Made by a program: the position numbers and the translations under genes. Below are positions 6,411 through 15,111 of a DNA stretch of 64,000 bases, in pieces; positions within the stretch are counted from its first letter, which is position 1, and each line of letters begins with the position of its first letter. The stretch spans positions 1 to 64,000 of the forward strand of contig DAOUDK010000103.1 of NCBI GenBank assembly GCA_034431315.1, in the 5' to 3' direction. The stretch comes from JAUWOY01 sp034431315 (GTDB lineage: Bacteria; Chloroflexota; Anaerolineae; VGOG01). The notes under the pieces are model-generated. The model did not search any database, had not been told where the DNA came from, and saw nothing but the letters and a program-made list of their open reading frames with translations.

Positions 6411-8610
6411 TCCCCATCAGCACCTTCTCCGCCGTGGCTGGCAACTCTTCGATCCACACCCCCGTTGCGTCGTGGATGGCGGAGATTATGGCCGGGGCGG
6501 TGGGCAGGGTGGTCATCTCCCCCACCCCTGTGGCCCCGTACGGGCCGGTCGGGTCGGGCGTCTCGACGATGATGGGCACGATCTCGCGTGGCATGTCCAA
6601 GACCGTGGGGATGAAGTACTCGCTGAACTTGCGGGTCTTGACCACCCCCTGCTGCTGGATGTACTCCTCCATGAGGGCATACCCCTGCCCCATGTGCACC
6701 CCGCCGCCAATCTGCCCTTTGACCATCTGCGGATTGACGGCTCGCCCCACGTCGTGCGCGGAGTAGAGCTTGAGCACCCCCACCTCCCCCGTTTCGGCGT
6801 CCACTTCCACCACGGCTATCTGGGTAGCGTATCCATGGCTGATGTGGGGGTCGCACATGCCGGTCTCAGGATCGAACGGCGTGGTGGGTCTGGCGTGGCG
6901 GCCGTGGAAGGTGTAGCGGGCCTCGACGTGGGTCTGGCCCTCCTCGGCTCGCAAGGCCGCGCGCCACTTATCCTTAGCAAGCTGACAAGCCGCCAGCACC
7001 GCGTTGCCGGACATGTAGACGTGGCGGGAGGCGGAGGAACTGCCGGCGTCGGGCGTCTCGGCCGTGTCCACCAGGGCGATATCTACCCTCTCCATGCCGA
7101 CTCCCAACACCTCGGCCGCGATCTGGGCCAGGGCAGTATGCACCCCCTGCCCCACTTCCGAAGCCGCGATCTTCACCACCGCCCTCTCTATCTGACCAGG
7201 CTCATCTAGGGAAAGCTCGACCACAGCCGTGGACTTGTCGTCGAAGCCCATGCTGTATCCCACGTTCTTGTAGCCGCAGGCCACCCCCACGCCGCGCAGC
7301 TTATTGTCTACTGACGGGAGCGGCTCCGGCCGCACCCAGTGTCCATTCTCCTCACGCCAGCCAGCAGCCAACGCAGCCTGCCGCAGCGTCTCTTTCATGC
7401 CCACCCCCGGCGGCATGGGATTGCCCGTGACCGCTATTGAACCGTCCTCGAATAGGTTCTTCATCCGGATCTCCACCGGGTCCATGCCCAGGGCCTCGGC
7501 CAGCTTGCCCATCTGCAACTCGTAGGCCACCGGCGGCTGGGTGGAGCCGAAACCACGCATGGCCATGCCCACGGCGTTGTTGGTGTAAACAGTGCAACTA
7601 TCTATCTTGGCGTTGGGCACTACGTAGGGGCCAGCGGCAAAGCTGGTGGCATTGGCCATCACCACGGTGCTCGTGCTGGCGTAGGCTCCAGCGTCGGAGA
7701 TGAGTTCAATCTCCATGGCCGTCAACTTGCCGTCCTGCGTGGCCCCGGTCCTGTAGCGCATGTAGTATGGATGGCGCTTGCCGGTGCGGCACACCGACTC
7801 CTCGCGGCTGAAGACCATCTTCACCGGGCGGCGGAGGCAGAAGGCGCACAGGGCCAGCAGGTGCTGGATGAACATATCCTCCCGCCCACCAAAGGCCCCA
7901 CCCACGGCGGGCACGATCTCGCGCACGCGGTCTTCGGGCAGATCCAGCAGATGGGCGATCTGGTGCAGGTCGTCCTGGGCCCACTGCGCGGCGGCAATCA
8001 CAGTGACCCGCCCCTCTTCGTCAATGTAGCCCAGGCCGGCTTCGGGCTGCAGGTAGGCGTGCTCCACGTAGGGGGTGACGTAGTAGCCTTCGACGATGAC
8101 GTCAGCGTCGGCGAAGCCAGCTTCCACGTCCCCCTTGCGAATCTTGAAGCGCTCCAGTACGTTGGTGTCCCTCCCCTCGTGGACCAGGGGCGCATCGGGC
8201 CCCATCGCCTCCCGGGCGTCGTCCACCACGGGCAGCGGCTCGTAGCCCACCTCGACCAGCTTACGGGCCGCCTCGGCGACGCGCTCGCTCTCGGCCACCA
8301 CGATGGCGATGCGGTCGCCCACCCAGCGCACCTTGCCCCCCTCGGCCACCAGCACCGGCTGGTCCATGATGTTGATGCCGTACTCGTTGACGGGGACATC
8401 CTTGTAAGTGAGGACGGCGACCACGCCTGGATAGGCCTCGGCCTGGCTGGTGTCAATGCGCAGCACCCTGGCGTGGGGGTGCTCGCTCCACACCACTTTT
8501 GCATGGAGCATCCCTTCCATGTAGAAATCGCCAGGGTACTTGGCCTGGCCCGTGACCTTGGCCTGGGCGTCAATGCGTGGTAGACTCTGACCGATAATAC
8601 TCATCTTCAT
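6397..8610 (-). CDS. Molybdenum hydroxylase large subunit (xanthine dehydrogenase family)
   Basis: 737 residues. The N-terminal a/b hammerhead domain (about 10-115) is followed by the Moco-binding domain. Landmarks are AVGGAFGGRED (around residue 235), RGFGSTQPP (around 345), ASEVGQGVHTALAQ (around 485), and GATGVGEMTT near the C-terminus carrying the presumed catalytic Glu. The family hydroxylates purines, aldehydes or aromatic heterocycles. ATG at 8610 was chosen over an upstream in-frame ATG because GGAGGTG lies 7 bp before it. The usual FAD-binding and 2Fe-2S subunit genes are absent on both sides. mobA and fdhD lie at 36294-37699. Substrate unknown. Confidence 0.9.
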   Translation of the reverse strand: MKMSIIGQSLPRIDAQAKVTGQAKYPGDFYMEGMLHAKVVWSEHPHARVLRIDTSQAEAYPGVVAVLTYKDVPVNEYGINIMDQPVLVAEGGKVRWVGDRIAIVVAESERVAEAARKLVEVGYEPLPVVDDAREAMGPDAPLVHEGRDTNVLERFKIRKGDVEAGFADADVIVEGYYVTPYVEHAYLQPEAGLGYIDEEGRVTVIAAAQWAQDDLHQIAHLLDLPEDRVREIVPAVGGAFGGREDMFIQHLLALCAFCLRRPVKMVFSREESVCRTGKRHPYYMRYRTGATQDGKLTAMEIELISDAGAYASTSTVVMANATSFAAGPYVVPNAKIDSCTVYTNNAVGMAMRGFGSTQPPVAYELQMGKLAEALGMDPVEIRMKNLFEDGSIAVTGNPMPPGVGMKETLRQAALAAGWREENGHWVRPEPLPSVDNKLRGVGVACGYKNVGYSMGFDDKSTAVVELSLDEPGQIERAVVKIAASEVGQGVHTALAQIAAEVLGVGMERVDIALVDTAETPDAGSSSASRHVYMSGNAVLAACQLAKDKWRAALRAEEGQTHVEARYTFHGRHARPTTPFDPETGMCDPHISHGYATQIAVVEVDAETGEVGVLKLYSAHDVGRAVNPQMVKGQIGGGVHMGQGYALMEEYIQQQGVVKTRKFSEYFIPTVLDMPREIVPIIVETPDPTGPYGATGVGEMTTLPTAPAIISAIHDATGVWIEELPATAEKVLMGMREK

Positions 8611-8648
8611 GCTTTCACCTCCACTCGCTGGATGGGAATCCACGAACA

Positions 8649-8677
8649 ATTATACTGCAAAAAGAGACAAAAGACAA
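8649..8677 (-). promoter_or_regulatory. Sigma70-type promoter of the molybdenum hydroxylase gene
   Basis: On the minus strand TTGTCT (8672-8677), 17-bp spacer, TATAAT (8649-8654), about 40 bp upstream of the ATG. Confidence 0.6.
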
Positions 8678-8776
8678 TTTACAGCCACCGCGCCCGTGAA
8701 TCTCCAATCACTTTAGGGCCGACAAGCGCGGAATCAGTTAACGATGTCTCGACCCAAATAGGTTCTTTGGGGAGAC

Positions 8777-8804
8777 TTGCACAAAACCCCAAAATGACTA
8801 TAAT
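8777..8804 (+). promoter_or_regulatory. Promoter of the RelE/Phd pair
   Basis: TTGCAC (8777-8782), 16-bp spacer, TATAAT (8799-8804), 15 bp before the toxin ATG. Confidence 0.6.
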
Positions 8805-8818
8805 TATGGTCAGAAACC

Positions 8819-9142
8819 ATGACGTCCAAACAGCCTTTTGAACTCATCTACGATCCCGAAGTTGCGCAACATCTGAAAGCGATTGACCGCAAGCATCATT
8901 AGCTGATTCGGCGCACCATCGAAGAACAGTTGCGCTACGAGCCAGAGGTCGAGACACGCAATCGTAAACCTTTGCTTCGACCTTCTGTGTTTGATACGGC
9001 GTGGGAGATGCGCTTTGGCCCCAACAATCGGTTCCGCGTGTTCTATCGAACTGATCCCTCAATCGGTGAAGTACACATCCTGGCAATCGGGGTCAAAGTG
9101 GGCAATCGGCTGTTCATAGGTGGAGAGGAGTTCGAGTTATGA
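8819..9142 (+). pseudogene. RelE-family toxin with in-frame amber stop
   Basis: From the ATG at 8819 the frame reads MTSKQPFELIYDPEVAQH, then LKAIDRKHH, then TAG (8900-8902), and continues in the same frame as LIRRTIEEQLRYEPEVETRN to a stop at 9140-9142. The full 107 residues match RelE/ParE-type mRNA interferases: an N-terminal y-dpev...l..ld strand-helix, a conserved RKPL region, WEMRFGPNNRFRVFY, and a C-terminal beta strand. Only one base separates the stop from a sense codon, so this is a recent knockout, a sequencing error or a recoded codon. The gene overlaps the antitoxin by 4 bp. Re-initiation at TTG 8930 would leave only the C-terminal part. Confidence 0.75.
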
Positions 9143-9402
9143 AAATCGCGCCTGTATCAGAAGTGAAGGCCCGTTTCAGCGCCTATCTGGAACGATGTCA
9201 GGACGGGCCGGTTATCATCACCAAGAATGGCCGTCCTGTGGCTGTATTGATCTCCATTCTGGAAGACGATGAACTGGAGCGACTTGTGTTGGCCCACACC
9301 CCCAGGTTTCGTCGCCTGTTGGATGCCGCCGAGCAACGCATCCAACAAACAGGTGGCGTCAGGCACGAGGAGTTCTGGAAATCGTTCGACACGGCTGGAT
9401 AG
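9139..9402 (+). CDS. Phd/YefM-type antitoxin
   Basis: 87 residues. The N-terminal MKIAPVSEVKARFSAYLERCQ followed by GPVIITKNGRPVAVLIS is the canonical Phd/YefM DNA-binding fold. The C-terminal acidic helical tail would neutralise the toxin. The gene begins inside the toxin stop (ATGA). Toxin-first order is seen in several RelE/Phd-like operons. With the toxin interrupted, the antitoxin may now be an orphan repressor. Confidence 0.85.
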   Translation: MKIAPVSEVKARFSAYLERCQDGPVIITKNGRPVAVLISILEDDELERLVLAHTPRFRRLLDAAEQRIQQTGGVRHEEFWKSFDTAG

Positions 9403-9429
9403 CAAAGTCGTTCTTTAGCAAGAACACAC

Positions 9430-9466
9430 GACCTCGGAGGTCTGGGGAGACCTCCGAGGTCTTTTT
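9430..9466 (+). terminator. Rho-independent terminator after the toxin-antitoxin pair
   Basis: A perfect 14-bp stem (9430-9443 with 9448-9461), GGGG loop, then TTTTT. Its arms resemble the GACTTCGGAGG arms of the 470-567 element. Confidence 0.9.
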
Positions 9467-9590
9467 CGTGTCTCAGGTGGGCCGCAGGTGCGACCTCGTC
9501 GCCTTGGCGGGGCTCGTGCTCCACGAGGGCTTGACAAAGACATCGCAGGCCGACATCGCGGGCATGGGAGCCCACTCTGCTAGCACGCCT

Positions 9591-9699
9591 GTGTCATTGC
9601 GAGCGGTCTGTGCGAAGCAATCTCCAAGCGTGCTAGGGGATTGCTTCCCTTCGACAAGCTCAGGACAGGCGGCGCAAACAGCGCGCCTCGCCATGACAC
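9591..9699. repeat. GTCATTGCGAG palindromic repeat with nested TTCGACAAG element
   Basis: The outer arms are GTGTCATTGCGAG (9591) and CTCGCCATGACAC (9687), with inner arms GAAGCAATC / GATTGCTTC. This is the widespread dispersed repeat seen in many bacterial genomes. A second small palindrome, CCCTTCGACAAGCTCAGGACAGG at 9647-9669 (given here as its two halves), is inserted in its right arm. The gene-free stretch 9467-9729 holds this and otherwise no recognisable gene. Confidence 0.75.
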
Positions 9700-9729
9700 T
9701 TGGCCTGGAATCTAACGTCGTCGAGGTAG

Positions 9730-11145
9730 TTACCGAGAGTGAAAATGGATCATTGCGCCACGGAAGCCGAGGGCGGCCTCCAGCATGGACTCGGGCAGGG
9801 TCGGGTGGGCGTGGGTTGTCCAGGCCAGGTCGTCTGCCGTGGCCCCCACCTGCACCGCCAGCGCGCCTTCTGCGATCAGGTCGGTGACGTGCAGCCCCAT
9901 CAGGTGAACGCCCAGCACGCGCCCGCTGCCAGCCTCGCACACCAGCTTGACCAGCCCCTCGGTCTCACCCAGGATTTGGGCCCGTGGGTTGGCCGAAAAC
10001 GGGAACCTCATCACCTTGACGTCCGCTCCCTGGGCACGGGCCTCGGCTTCGGTCAGGCCGACGCTGGCGACTTCGGGGCGGGTGAAGATCACGCTGGGCA
10101 GCGAACGGTAGTCCACGGCGCGCCTGCCGCCGGTCACGTTCTCGGCCACCACGCGGCCATCAACCATCGCCTTGTGCGCCAGCATCATCCCGCCGACGGC
10201 ATCGCCGATGGCCCACACGTTTGGGAGATTCGTCCTCAGGTGCTCGTCCACAGCGATAGCGCGGCCGTTCATCTTCACGCCGAGCTCGGCCAGCCCCAGG
10301 CCACTGGTATTCGGCCAGCGGCCCACTGCGACCAGCACGCGCTCACCCTCGACAGCGACCTCACCTTTGGCTTCGTCGAAGATGACGCGCAGCCCTCTCC
10401 CGGCCAGTTCAATCGCCTGCACCGTTGCCCCAGTGTGAATCGCCATCCCGCGCCGCTGCAGGATGGCCGCCAGCCGCCTGGCGAGCGACTCGTCTGTTCC
10501 CCCCGGCAACAGCGTCGGCATCATTTCCAGGACGGCCACCCGGCTGCCCAGTGCCTCGTAGATACAGGCGAACTCCAGCCCGATCACGCCCCCACCGATG
10601 ACGATCAGGTGCGCCGGGACGTCGGTGATGTCCAATGCCTCCGTGCTGGTGATCACGCCGGGTAAGTCCAGGCCGGGGATGGGCGGTCGAGCCGTGACGG
10701 AGCCTGGGGCAAGGATCACGTGCCGGGCGGAAATCTCCACTGCCTCCCCTACCGCGTCGGTGACGCGCAGCGTGTCCGGGCGGACGAGGCGTCCCTCACC
10801 CCGCACCAGCGCGACTTTGCGCTTCTTCAGCAGTTGTTCCACGCCGCCCACCAGCCTGTCCACGGCAGCCTGTTTGTAGGCCATCAGCGACGGCAGGTCG
10901 GGCAGTGCGCTGGGAATGGAAACGCCGAACTCGCTGGCCCGCCGTGCCTTGAGCAACAGTTCGGCGGAAGTGGTCAGGGCCTTGGTGGGGATGCAGCCGA
11001 CGTTCAGGCAGGTCCCGCCCACGCGACCCTTCTCGATGAGCGCCACGCGGTCGCCGAGTTGGGCAGCTCGCAGCGCAGCCACGTAACCACCCGGCCCGGC
11101 GCCCAGGATTGCAAGATCATAAAAGTCAGACAAGTCGCCCTCCAT
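9730..11145 (-). CDS. lpdA: Dihydrolipoamide dehydrogenase (E3)
   Basis: About 471 residues. FAD dinucleotide fold ILGAGPGGYVAALRAAQLG near residue 10, redox-active disulfide GGTCLNVGCIPTKAL (around 40), NAD-binding VIGGGVIGLEFA (around 180), second FAD contact VWAIGDAVGG (around 310), and the active-site His-Glu in HAHPTLPE near the C-terminus. It reoxidises lipoyl groups of 2-oxoacid dehydrogenases or the glycine cleavage system. No E1/E2 or gcv gene is present in the window, so its partner is elsewhere. Start is either ATG 11145 or TTG 11133, the latter with GGAGGG at ideal spacing. Confidence 0.93.
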   Translation of the reverse strand: MEGDLSDFYDLAILGAGPGGYVAALRAAQLGDRVALIEKGRVGGTCLNVGCIPTKALTTSAELLLKARRASEFGVSIPSALPDLPSLMAYKQAAVDRLVGGVEQLLKKRKVALVRGEGRLVRPDTLRVTDAVGEAVEISARHVILAPGSVTARPPIPGLDLPGVITSTEALDITDVPAHLIVIGGGVIGLEFACIYEALGSRVAVLEMMPTLLPGGTDESLARRLAAILQRRGMAIHTGATVQAIELAGRGLRVIFDEAKGEVAVEGERVLVAVGRWPNTSGLGLAELGVKMNGRAIAVDEHLRTNLPNVWAIGDAVGGMMLAHKAMVDGRVVAENVTGGRRAVDYRSLPSVIFTRPEVASVGLTEAEARAQGADVKVMRFPFSANPRAQILGETEGLVKLVCEAGSGRVLGVHLMGLHVTDLIAEGALAVQVGATADDLAWTTHAHPTLPESMLEAALGFRGAMIHFHSR

Positions 11146-11227
11146 TCTGGCCCTGACGCCCTGGATCACAGTATCGTAGTCCCCAACGGCCTCACTCCCA
11201 CGTTATGCGCGAAGGCAGTTATACATG

Positions 11228-12274
11228 TCAACGCCGTACACGTTTCGGCGATGTGCTGCCTGTGATGGGAACCACGACCAGAAGCATCAAGATCGTGGCC
11301 GTCACCGCCGAGCCGAGGCACCAGCTACAAATGGCGCGAACGACGAAAAGCTCCAGACAGGTCAGGTAAATAGAGAAGAGGATGCCAAAGAGGGTCAGCC
11401 CCAACAGCCCCAGCGCCGACAGGTTAGCCCATCGTCCGACCAGGTACCTTTGCCCTACCCACAACGCACCGATGGCCAGGTAGTACAGCACGCCCAGCAC
11501 AGCGACGGGGATTCCCAGCATCAGGGCGTAGGAGCTGGTTTGCACGATATTGCACTCGCCGATAGGCCCGCAGAGAGCTTCGACGTGGGTGATTTCCACG
11601 TAAGCCAGGTAGGCGGCGATTATCAACCCCACCAGGTCCAAGATGGGGATGGCCCACGTTTTGGCATAGGTAAGCGGTTTGCGATCTGACTGTAATAACC
11701 GGCCCAGGCATTGCCGGGCAGTCCCAACACGCCAGGCGGCGTAGCCCAGGGCGGCCACCATTCCTGCCAGCACCACCCAGGCCAGGGCAAAGCCCACCGG
11801 GTCTGGGGGTGGCGCTTGGGTCCCGACGGGCTGAAGCCCCTCGCTGCCGATGGTCATGTGGGCTTCGGAGACCGCCTGGGCCAGCCCAGGGATGTCGGGC
11901 CAGCCGATGCCGCCGGCGGCCAGTCCCTCCTCGACCAGGGAGGGGAATTGCTCTGGGATTTCGCGGCCACCCACCAGCACCACATCGCCGACCACCAGCG
12001 TGGGCACGCCCTGCCGCTGAATCTGGTATCGCTGGACGGCGGCATTATAGAGTAGCAAGCCGGCCGACTGAGAGGTATCAATGGCCATGATCTGGAGCCG
12101 GTCGCCGTAGTCGCCAGCCATCGGCGACAGCAGCTCGTCAATGACGCTATGGCAGGCGGGACAGGTAGGGGAGCGAAAAAGAATGGCCTGTACCACCGGC
12201 TCGTCAGCCTGGACTGCGGGCAGCACTGAAACCAGCAAGAGCAACAGTATTAGCAGTACGGTCTTTTGTCTCAT
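11228..12274 (-). CDS. Thioredoxin-VKOR fusion membrane oxidoreductase
   Basis: About 348 residues from ATG 12274 (TTG 12283 is better spaced from GGAGGA). A signal-anchor (about 1-22) leads into a thioredoxin-like domain with CPAC (around residue 37) and cis-Pro region QGVPTLVVGD. A second membrane helix and a VKOR four-helix domain follow: CGPIGECNIV, a conserved Ser, and the active-site pair ICSWC near the C-terminus. VKOR domains reduce quinone and oxidise thiols, coupling to Trx-like partners outside the membrane. Here the Trx domain precedes the VKOR domain. It directly follows arsG and arsF-like genes, so it may supply or remove electrons for their cysteines. Confidence 0.85.
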   Translation of the reverse strand: MRQKTVLLILLLLLVSVLPAVQADEPVVQAILFRSPTCPACHSVIDELLSPMAGDYGDRLQIMAIDTSQSAGLLLYNAAVQRYQIQRQGVPTLVVGDVVLVGGREIPEQFPSLVEEGLAAGGIGWPDIPGLAQAVSEAHMTIGSEGLQPVGTQAPPPDPVGFALAWVVLAGMVAALGYAAWRVGTARQCLGRLLQSDRKPLTYAKTWAIPILDLVGLIIAAYLAYVEITHVEALCGPIGECNIVQTSSYALMLGIPVAVLGVLYYLAIGALWVGQRYLVGRWANLSALGLLGLTLFGILFSIYLTCLELFVVRAICSWCLGSAVTATILMLLVVVPITGSTSPKRVRR

Positions 12275-12297
12275 AATGCCCAAACTCACTCCTCCTA

Positions 12298-13023
12298 TCA
12301 ACCGATCAACGTCTGAACAAAGCGCGCCAGGCTGAAGAGCCCGGCGCCGATGAATGTCCAGGCGGCCACTTTGCGGACTACCAGCTCGGCTCGCCCCAGC
12401 AGATTGAGCCCGGCTGCCGCCCGCTCCAGGCCCAGCGCCAGCGGCACGCCCAACACCAGGACCGGCACGCTCGTGCCAATCCCAAACAGCAGCGGCAGAG
12501 CAAGCCCGGCGGCTGAACCGAAGGCCATCGGGATCAAGATGCCGAAGTAGAGGGCCGCGCTGTATGGACAAAAGGCCAGGGCGAACAGGAAGCCTAGGAA
12601 GAAGGCTCCGACCCCACGCCGCTGTGCGACTCGCTCTTGTAACCGCATGAGTAGCCCGGAACCCGCTGTCAAGTTGGGCCGGATCACGTCCAACAGCACC
12701 AATCCCACCAGGATCAACAACGGCCCCAGGCCGACGTCGGCCACGTTCTGAAGGCTGCCGGCCAGTTGGCCCACCCTCGCCCCAGTCGTCAACACCACCA
12801 GCCCAACCAGGCCATAAGCTATCGCCCGGCCCAGGGTGTACAACACGCCGCTCGCCACCACCGCCCGGCGGTCGGTGAACTGCTGGGCCGTGTAGCTCAA
12901 CGCCGTCACGTTGGTCGCCAGCGGGCACGGCCCGATGGACGCCAGCAGCCCGACCAGGAACGCTGCCAGGAACGGCAAATTGGTCGTGGCGATGATGTCC
13001 TGAATCCAGGAACCGAAGTCCAT
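12298..13023 (-). CDS. arsG: ArsG-family efflux permease (CcdA-like)
   Basis: 241 residues with about six membrane helices. The paired cysteine motifs are IGPCPLATN (first helix, around residue 31) and FCPYSAALYFGILIP (around 150), the pattern of CcdA-like permeases and of ArsG, which exports trivalent aminoaromatic arsenicals in the described arsEFG system of Shewanella. SYTAQQF, GVLYTLGRAIAYGLVG and GLGPLLILVGLVLLDVI match the ArsG type better than cytochrome-c CcdA. The start codon overlaps the arsF-like stop (TAATG), implying translational coupling. Function is inferred from family and neighbours. Confidence 0.8.
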   Translation of the reverse strand: MDFGSWIQDIIATTNLPFLAAFLVGLLASIGPCPLATNVTALSYTAQQFTDRRAVVASGVLYTLGRAIAYGLVGLVVLTTGARVGQLAGSLQNVADVGLGPLLILVGLVLLDVIRPNLTAGSGLLMRLQERVAQRRGVGAFFLGFLFALAFCPYSAALYFGILIPMAFGSAAGLALPLLFGIGTSVPVLVLGVPLALGLERAAAGLNLLGRAELVVRKVAAWTFIGAGLFSLARFVQTLIG

Positions 13024-13583
13024 TACTGGCCTCCGTAAGCGATGTTGATCTCATCACGCAACGTCGCCATAAACCTCGCCTCGTCGCTCCGCGTGAACCA
13101 GATGTCGCTTACAAGCCAAGTGTACTCGATTCCATCCTTCACGATACCCAGGTAGAGGGACGAGCTCAAGGCATCGTACTTCTCTGCCAGGGCTGCGTTT
13201 TGCGGCTTCTGAACGTCGGCCACCACCAGGCTCATCTCGCCGCTCTCGAGCTGGTCGGTGAAGTAGGTATCGAACGTCTTGCGCACCAGCCGTTCAGCTT
13301 CGATACAGCTTGCACAGCGCTGGGTGCGATGGAAGTAAGCCACCTCGACGTGTTCTGCCTGGCCGGGGGGAAGCTGGTCCAGGTCATTGATTGGCTGGAG
13401 CTGCGAAACCGACGCCGTTGCGGACTGACCAGGCCATGCTCCGATCAGCCACAGGCCAGCGCTGATGACCACCAGCGCGACCAGCACGATGGCTGCTATT
13501 AGCCCGGTCTGGCCGTCTCCAGACCGGGGTCGGGTCGCCGTGCGTGTTTTGGAAGATCGCGGCTTTGTTCGACGTTTGGTCAT
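13023..13583 (-). CDS. arsF: ArsF-family redox protein
   Basis: 186 residues: a basic N-terminus, one membrane anchor (about 27-50), then an extracytoplasmic domain with VAYFHRTQRCASCIEAERLV, the YFHxTxRCxxC pattern of the ArsF family (annotated as a subunit of nitrophenylarsenical nitroreduction). Family features that follow are VADVQKPQNAALAEKYDA and the C-terminal EARFMATLRDEI. The CxxC suggests thiol redox chemistry rather than a flavin enzyme. ATG 13583 has AGGAGGATG 4 bp upstream. It is coupled to arsG. Confidence 0.75.
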   Translation of the reverse strand: MTKRRTKPRSSKTRTATRPRSGDGQTGLIAAIVLVALVVISAGLWLIGAWPGQSATASVSQLQPINDLDQLPPGQAEHVEVAYFHRTQRCASCIEAERLVRKTFDTYFTDQLESGEMSLVVADVQKPQNAALAEKYDALSSSLYLGIVKDGIEYTWLVSDIWFTRSDEARFMATLRDEINIAYGGQ

Positions 13584-13679
13584 GTCATCCTCCTGAATGG
13601 GTTGGGTTTAATGTTTCCCTCTTCGTTCAATCTTTTTTCACCTGTCCCCTACTCTCACTTGCTGCATTCTCCTCGAATC

Positions 13680-14678
13680 TTATCCATTCCAGAAGTTTCT
13701 TTTCCGCAGGACTTTGCCCAGGGAGACCAGGCCCAACATGATCGGCACTTCCCAGAACAGGCCAACCGTGGTTCCCAGAGCTGCATACGAACCGACACCG
13801 TACATCGCTACCGCGGTGGCGATGGCGATTTCAAAGTGGCTCGAAGATCCGATGATGACCGTGGTTATGGCCTCCCTGTATTCCAGTCCGAAGGCTCTGG
13901 TGATCAGAATATTGTATCCGACCACGATGATGAACCCAAGCAACAGTGGAACCGAGACTAACAACAGTTGATCGAAGTGCTCAAGCATAACTTGCCCATT
14001 CAGCGAAAAGAGCACGATGAGCGTCGCTAAGAGGGCCACGATAGAGATCTTGCCGACAGCAGGGCGATATGCATTCTCGAACCACCGTTCCCCTCTGGCC
14101 CTGATCAGAACCCGCTTGCTTACGATTCCAAGGATCAGCGGAATTCCGATAAAGACGAACGTTGAGATAACCAGCAACCCTCGATCTATGGGGACGTTTT
14201 GAATGCCTGTCAATAGTGAAACGATCGGCACGTAAAGCACCAAAATGGTGATGGTATTCAGGCTCGTGTTGACCACGTTCTGCTCCTGGTTCCCTTCGGA
14301 CAGCTTGCCCCAGACGAGAACCATCGCAGTGCAAGGGCTCGACCCCAACAAGATGACGGCGACGATAAGCTGTTCGTTTCCCCGCAAAAACAGATATGCC
14401 AGCCCCGCCGCAACCAAGGGCGCGATCACCCAATTGGAAAACAGGGTCATTACGATCGGTTTTGGGTTGCTCTTTAGCTTTTTCAGTTCGGATACTTGCA
14501 GATTGAGCATGGCCGGGTACATCATCAGAAACAGACAGATGCCAATGGGGATCGAAATCCCACGGATTTGCCAGGAATCAATAGCCTCGCTGATGCCAGG
14601 TACTGTTTGGGAAAGTACCACCCCGCTAACCATGCAAAGCGCAACCCATAAAGCCAGATACTTTTCGAATCTACTCAT
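13680..14678 (-). CDS. acr3: ACR3-type arsenite efflux permease
   Basis: 332 residues with about ten membrane helices. The conserved cysteine essential for As(III) transport is in GSSPCTAMVLVW (around residue 112), and the second helix block has SIPIGICLFLMMYPAMLNL. GSSSHFEIAIATAVAMYG near residue 275 is the bile/arsenite permease fold signature. ACR3 extrudes arsenite. Both flanks (13590-13680 and 14680-14760) and the gene itself look more AT-rich than the neighbouring thiol genes, suggesting it was inserted into the arsG/arsF/thioredoxin/permease group. Confidence 0.93.
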   Translation of the reverse strand: MSRFEKYLALWVALCMVSGVVLSQTVPGISEAIDSWQIRGISIPIGICLFLMMYPAMLNLQVSELKKLKSNPKPIVMTLFSNWVIAPLVAAGLAYLFLRGNEQLIVAVILLGSSPCTAMVLVWGKLSEGNQEQNVVNTSLNTITILVLYVPIVSLLTGIQNVPIDRGLLVISTFVFIGIPLILGIVSKRVLIRARGERWFENAYRPAVGKISIVALLATLIVLFSLNGQVMLEHFDQLLLVSVPLLLGFIIVVGYNILITRAFGLEYREAITTVIIGSSSHFEIAIATAVAMYGVGSYAALGTTVGLFWEVPIMLGLVSLGKVLRKRNFWNG

Positions 14679-14809
14679 CGTGTTATTTCTCCTTTATCTA
14701 ATGTTTTTTTTGAAGCTCGCCCTGAATCAGAGCCGGGAGTTGCTCCCGCTTCCCCGGTCCGCTTCGCTCTCCATACTCGATTCGTCCACCATAGCCAACC
14801 GCACCTGTT

Positions 14810-15070
14810 TCATTCACCAGTGCTCTGGCGCGCCAGGGCCGTGGTCAGCCATTGAGTCACCTCAGCCTTGGAGGGAATCCGGCCTGAGCACACCACCTGC
14901 TCATCAATGACCAGCCCCGGTGTGGCCAGGATAGCATAATCCATGATCCGATTCAGGTCGGCCACTTTCTCGACGGTGGCCTCAACGCCCAGCTCTGCCA
15001 CCACCTCCCGAACGTAGGCTTCGACCTTCTGACAATTGGGGCAGCCAGGCCCCAGCACTTTGACATTCAT
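14810..15070 (-). CDS. Small thioredoxin-family redox protein
   Basis: 86 residues, MNVKVLGPGCPNCQKVEAYV with active-site CPNC at residues 10-13, then VADLNRIMDYAILATPGLVIDEQVVCSGRIPSKAEV. This is the mini-thioredoxin family (TM0996/MTH895 type) almost always encoded beside a DUF318 permease, as here. It probably delivers electrons to the permease cysteines or to ArsF. It could play the role of ArsE, but I cannot confirm this from sequence. Confidence 0.85.
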   Translation of the reverse strand: MNVKVLGPGCPNCQKVEAYVREVVAELGVEATVEKVADLNRIMDYAILATPGLVIDEQVVCSGRIPSKAEVTQWLTTALARQSTGE

Positions 15071-15111
15071 CGTTTTCCTCCCTTTTGTTTGTAGATGTTT
15101 TAGATCTCATG

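Noticed and set aside
11228..13057. A single 609-codon minus-strand frame
   Set aside because: Its first ~260 codons are a shadow of arsG in another frame. Only the part from about 12274 reads as a protein (Trx-VKOR).
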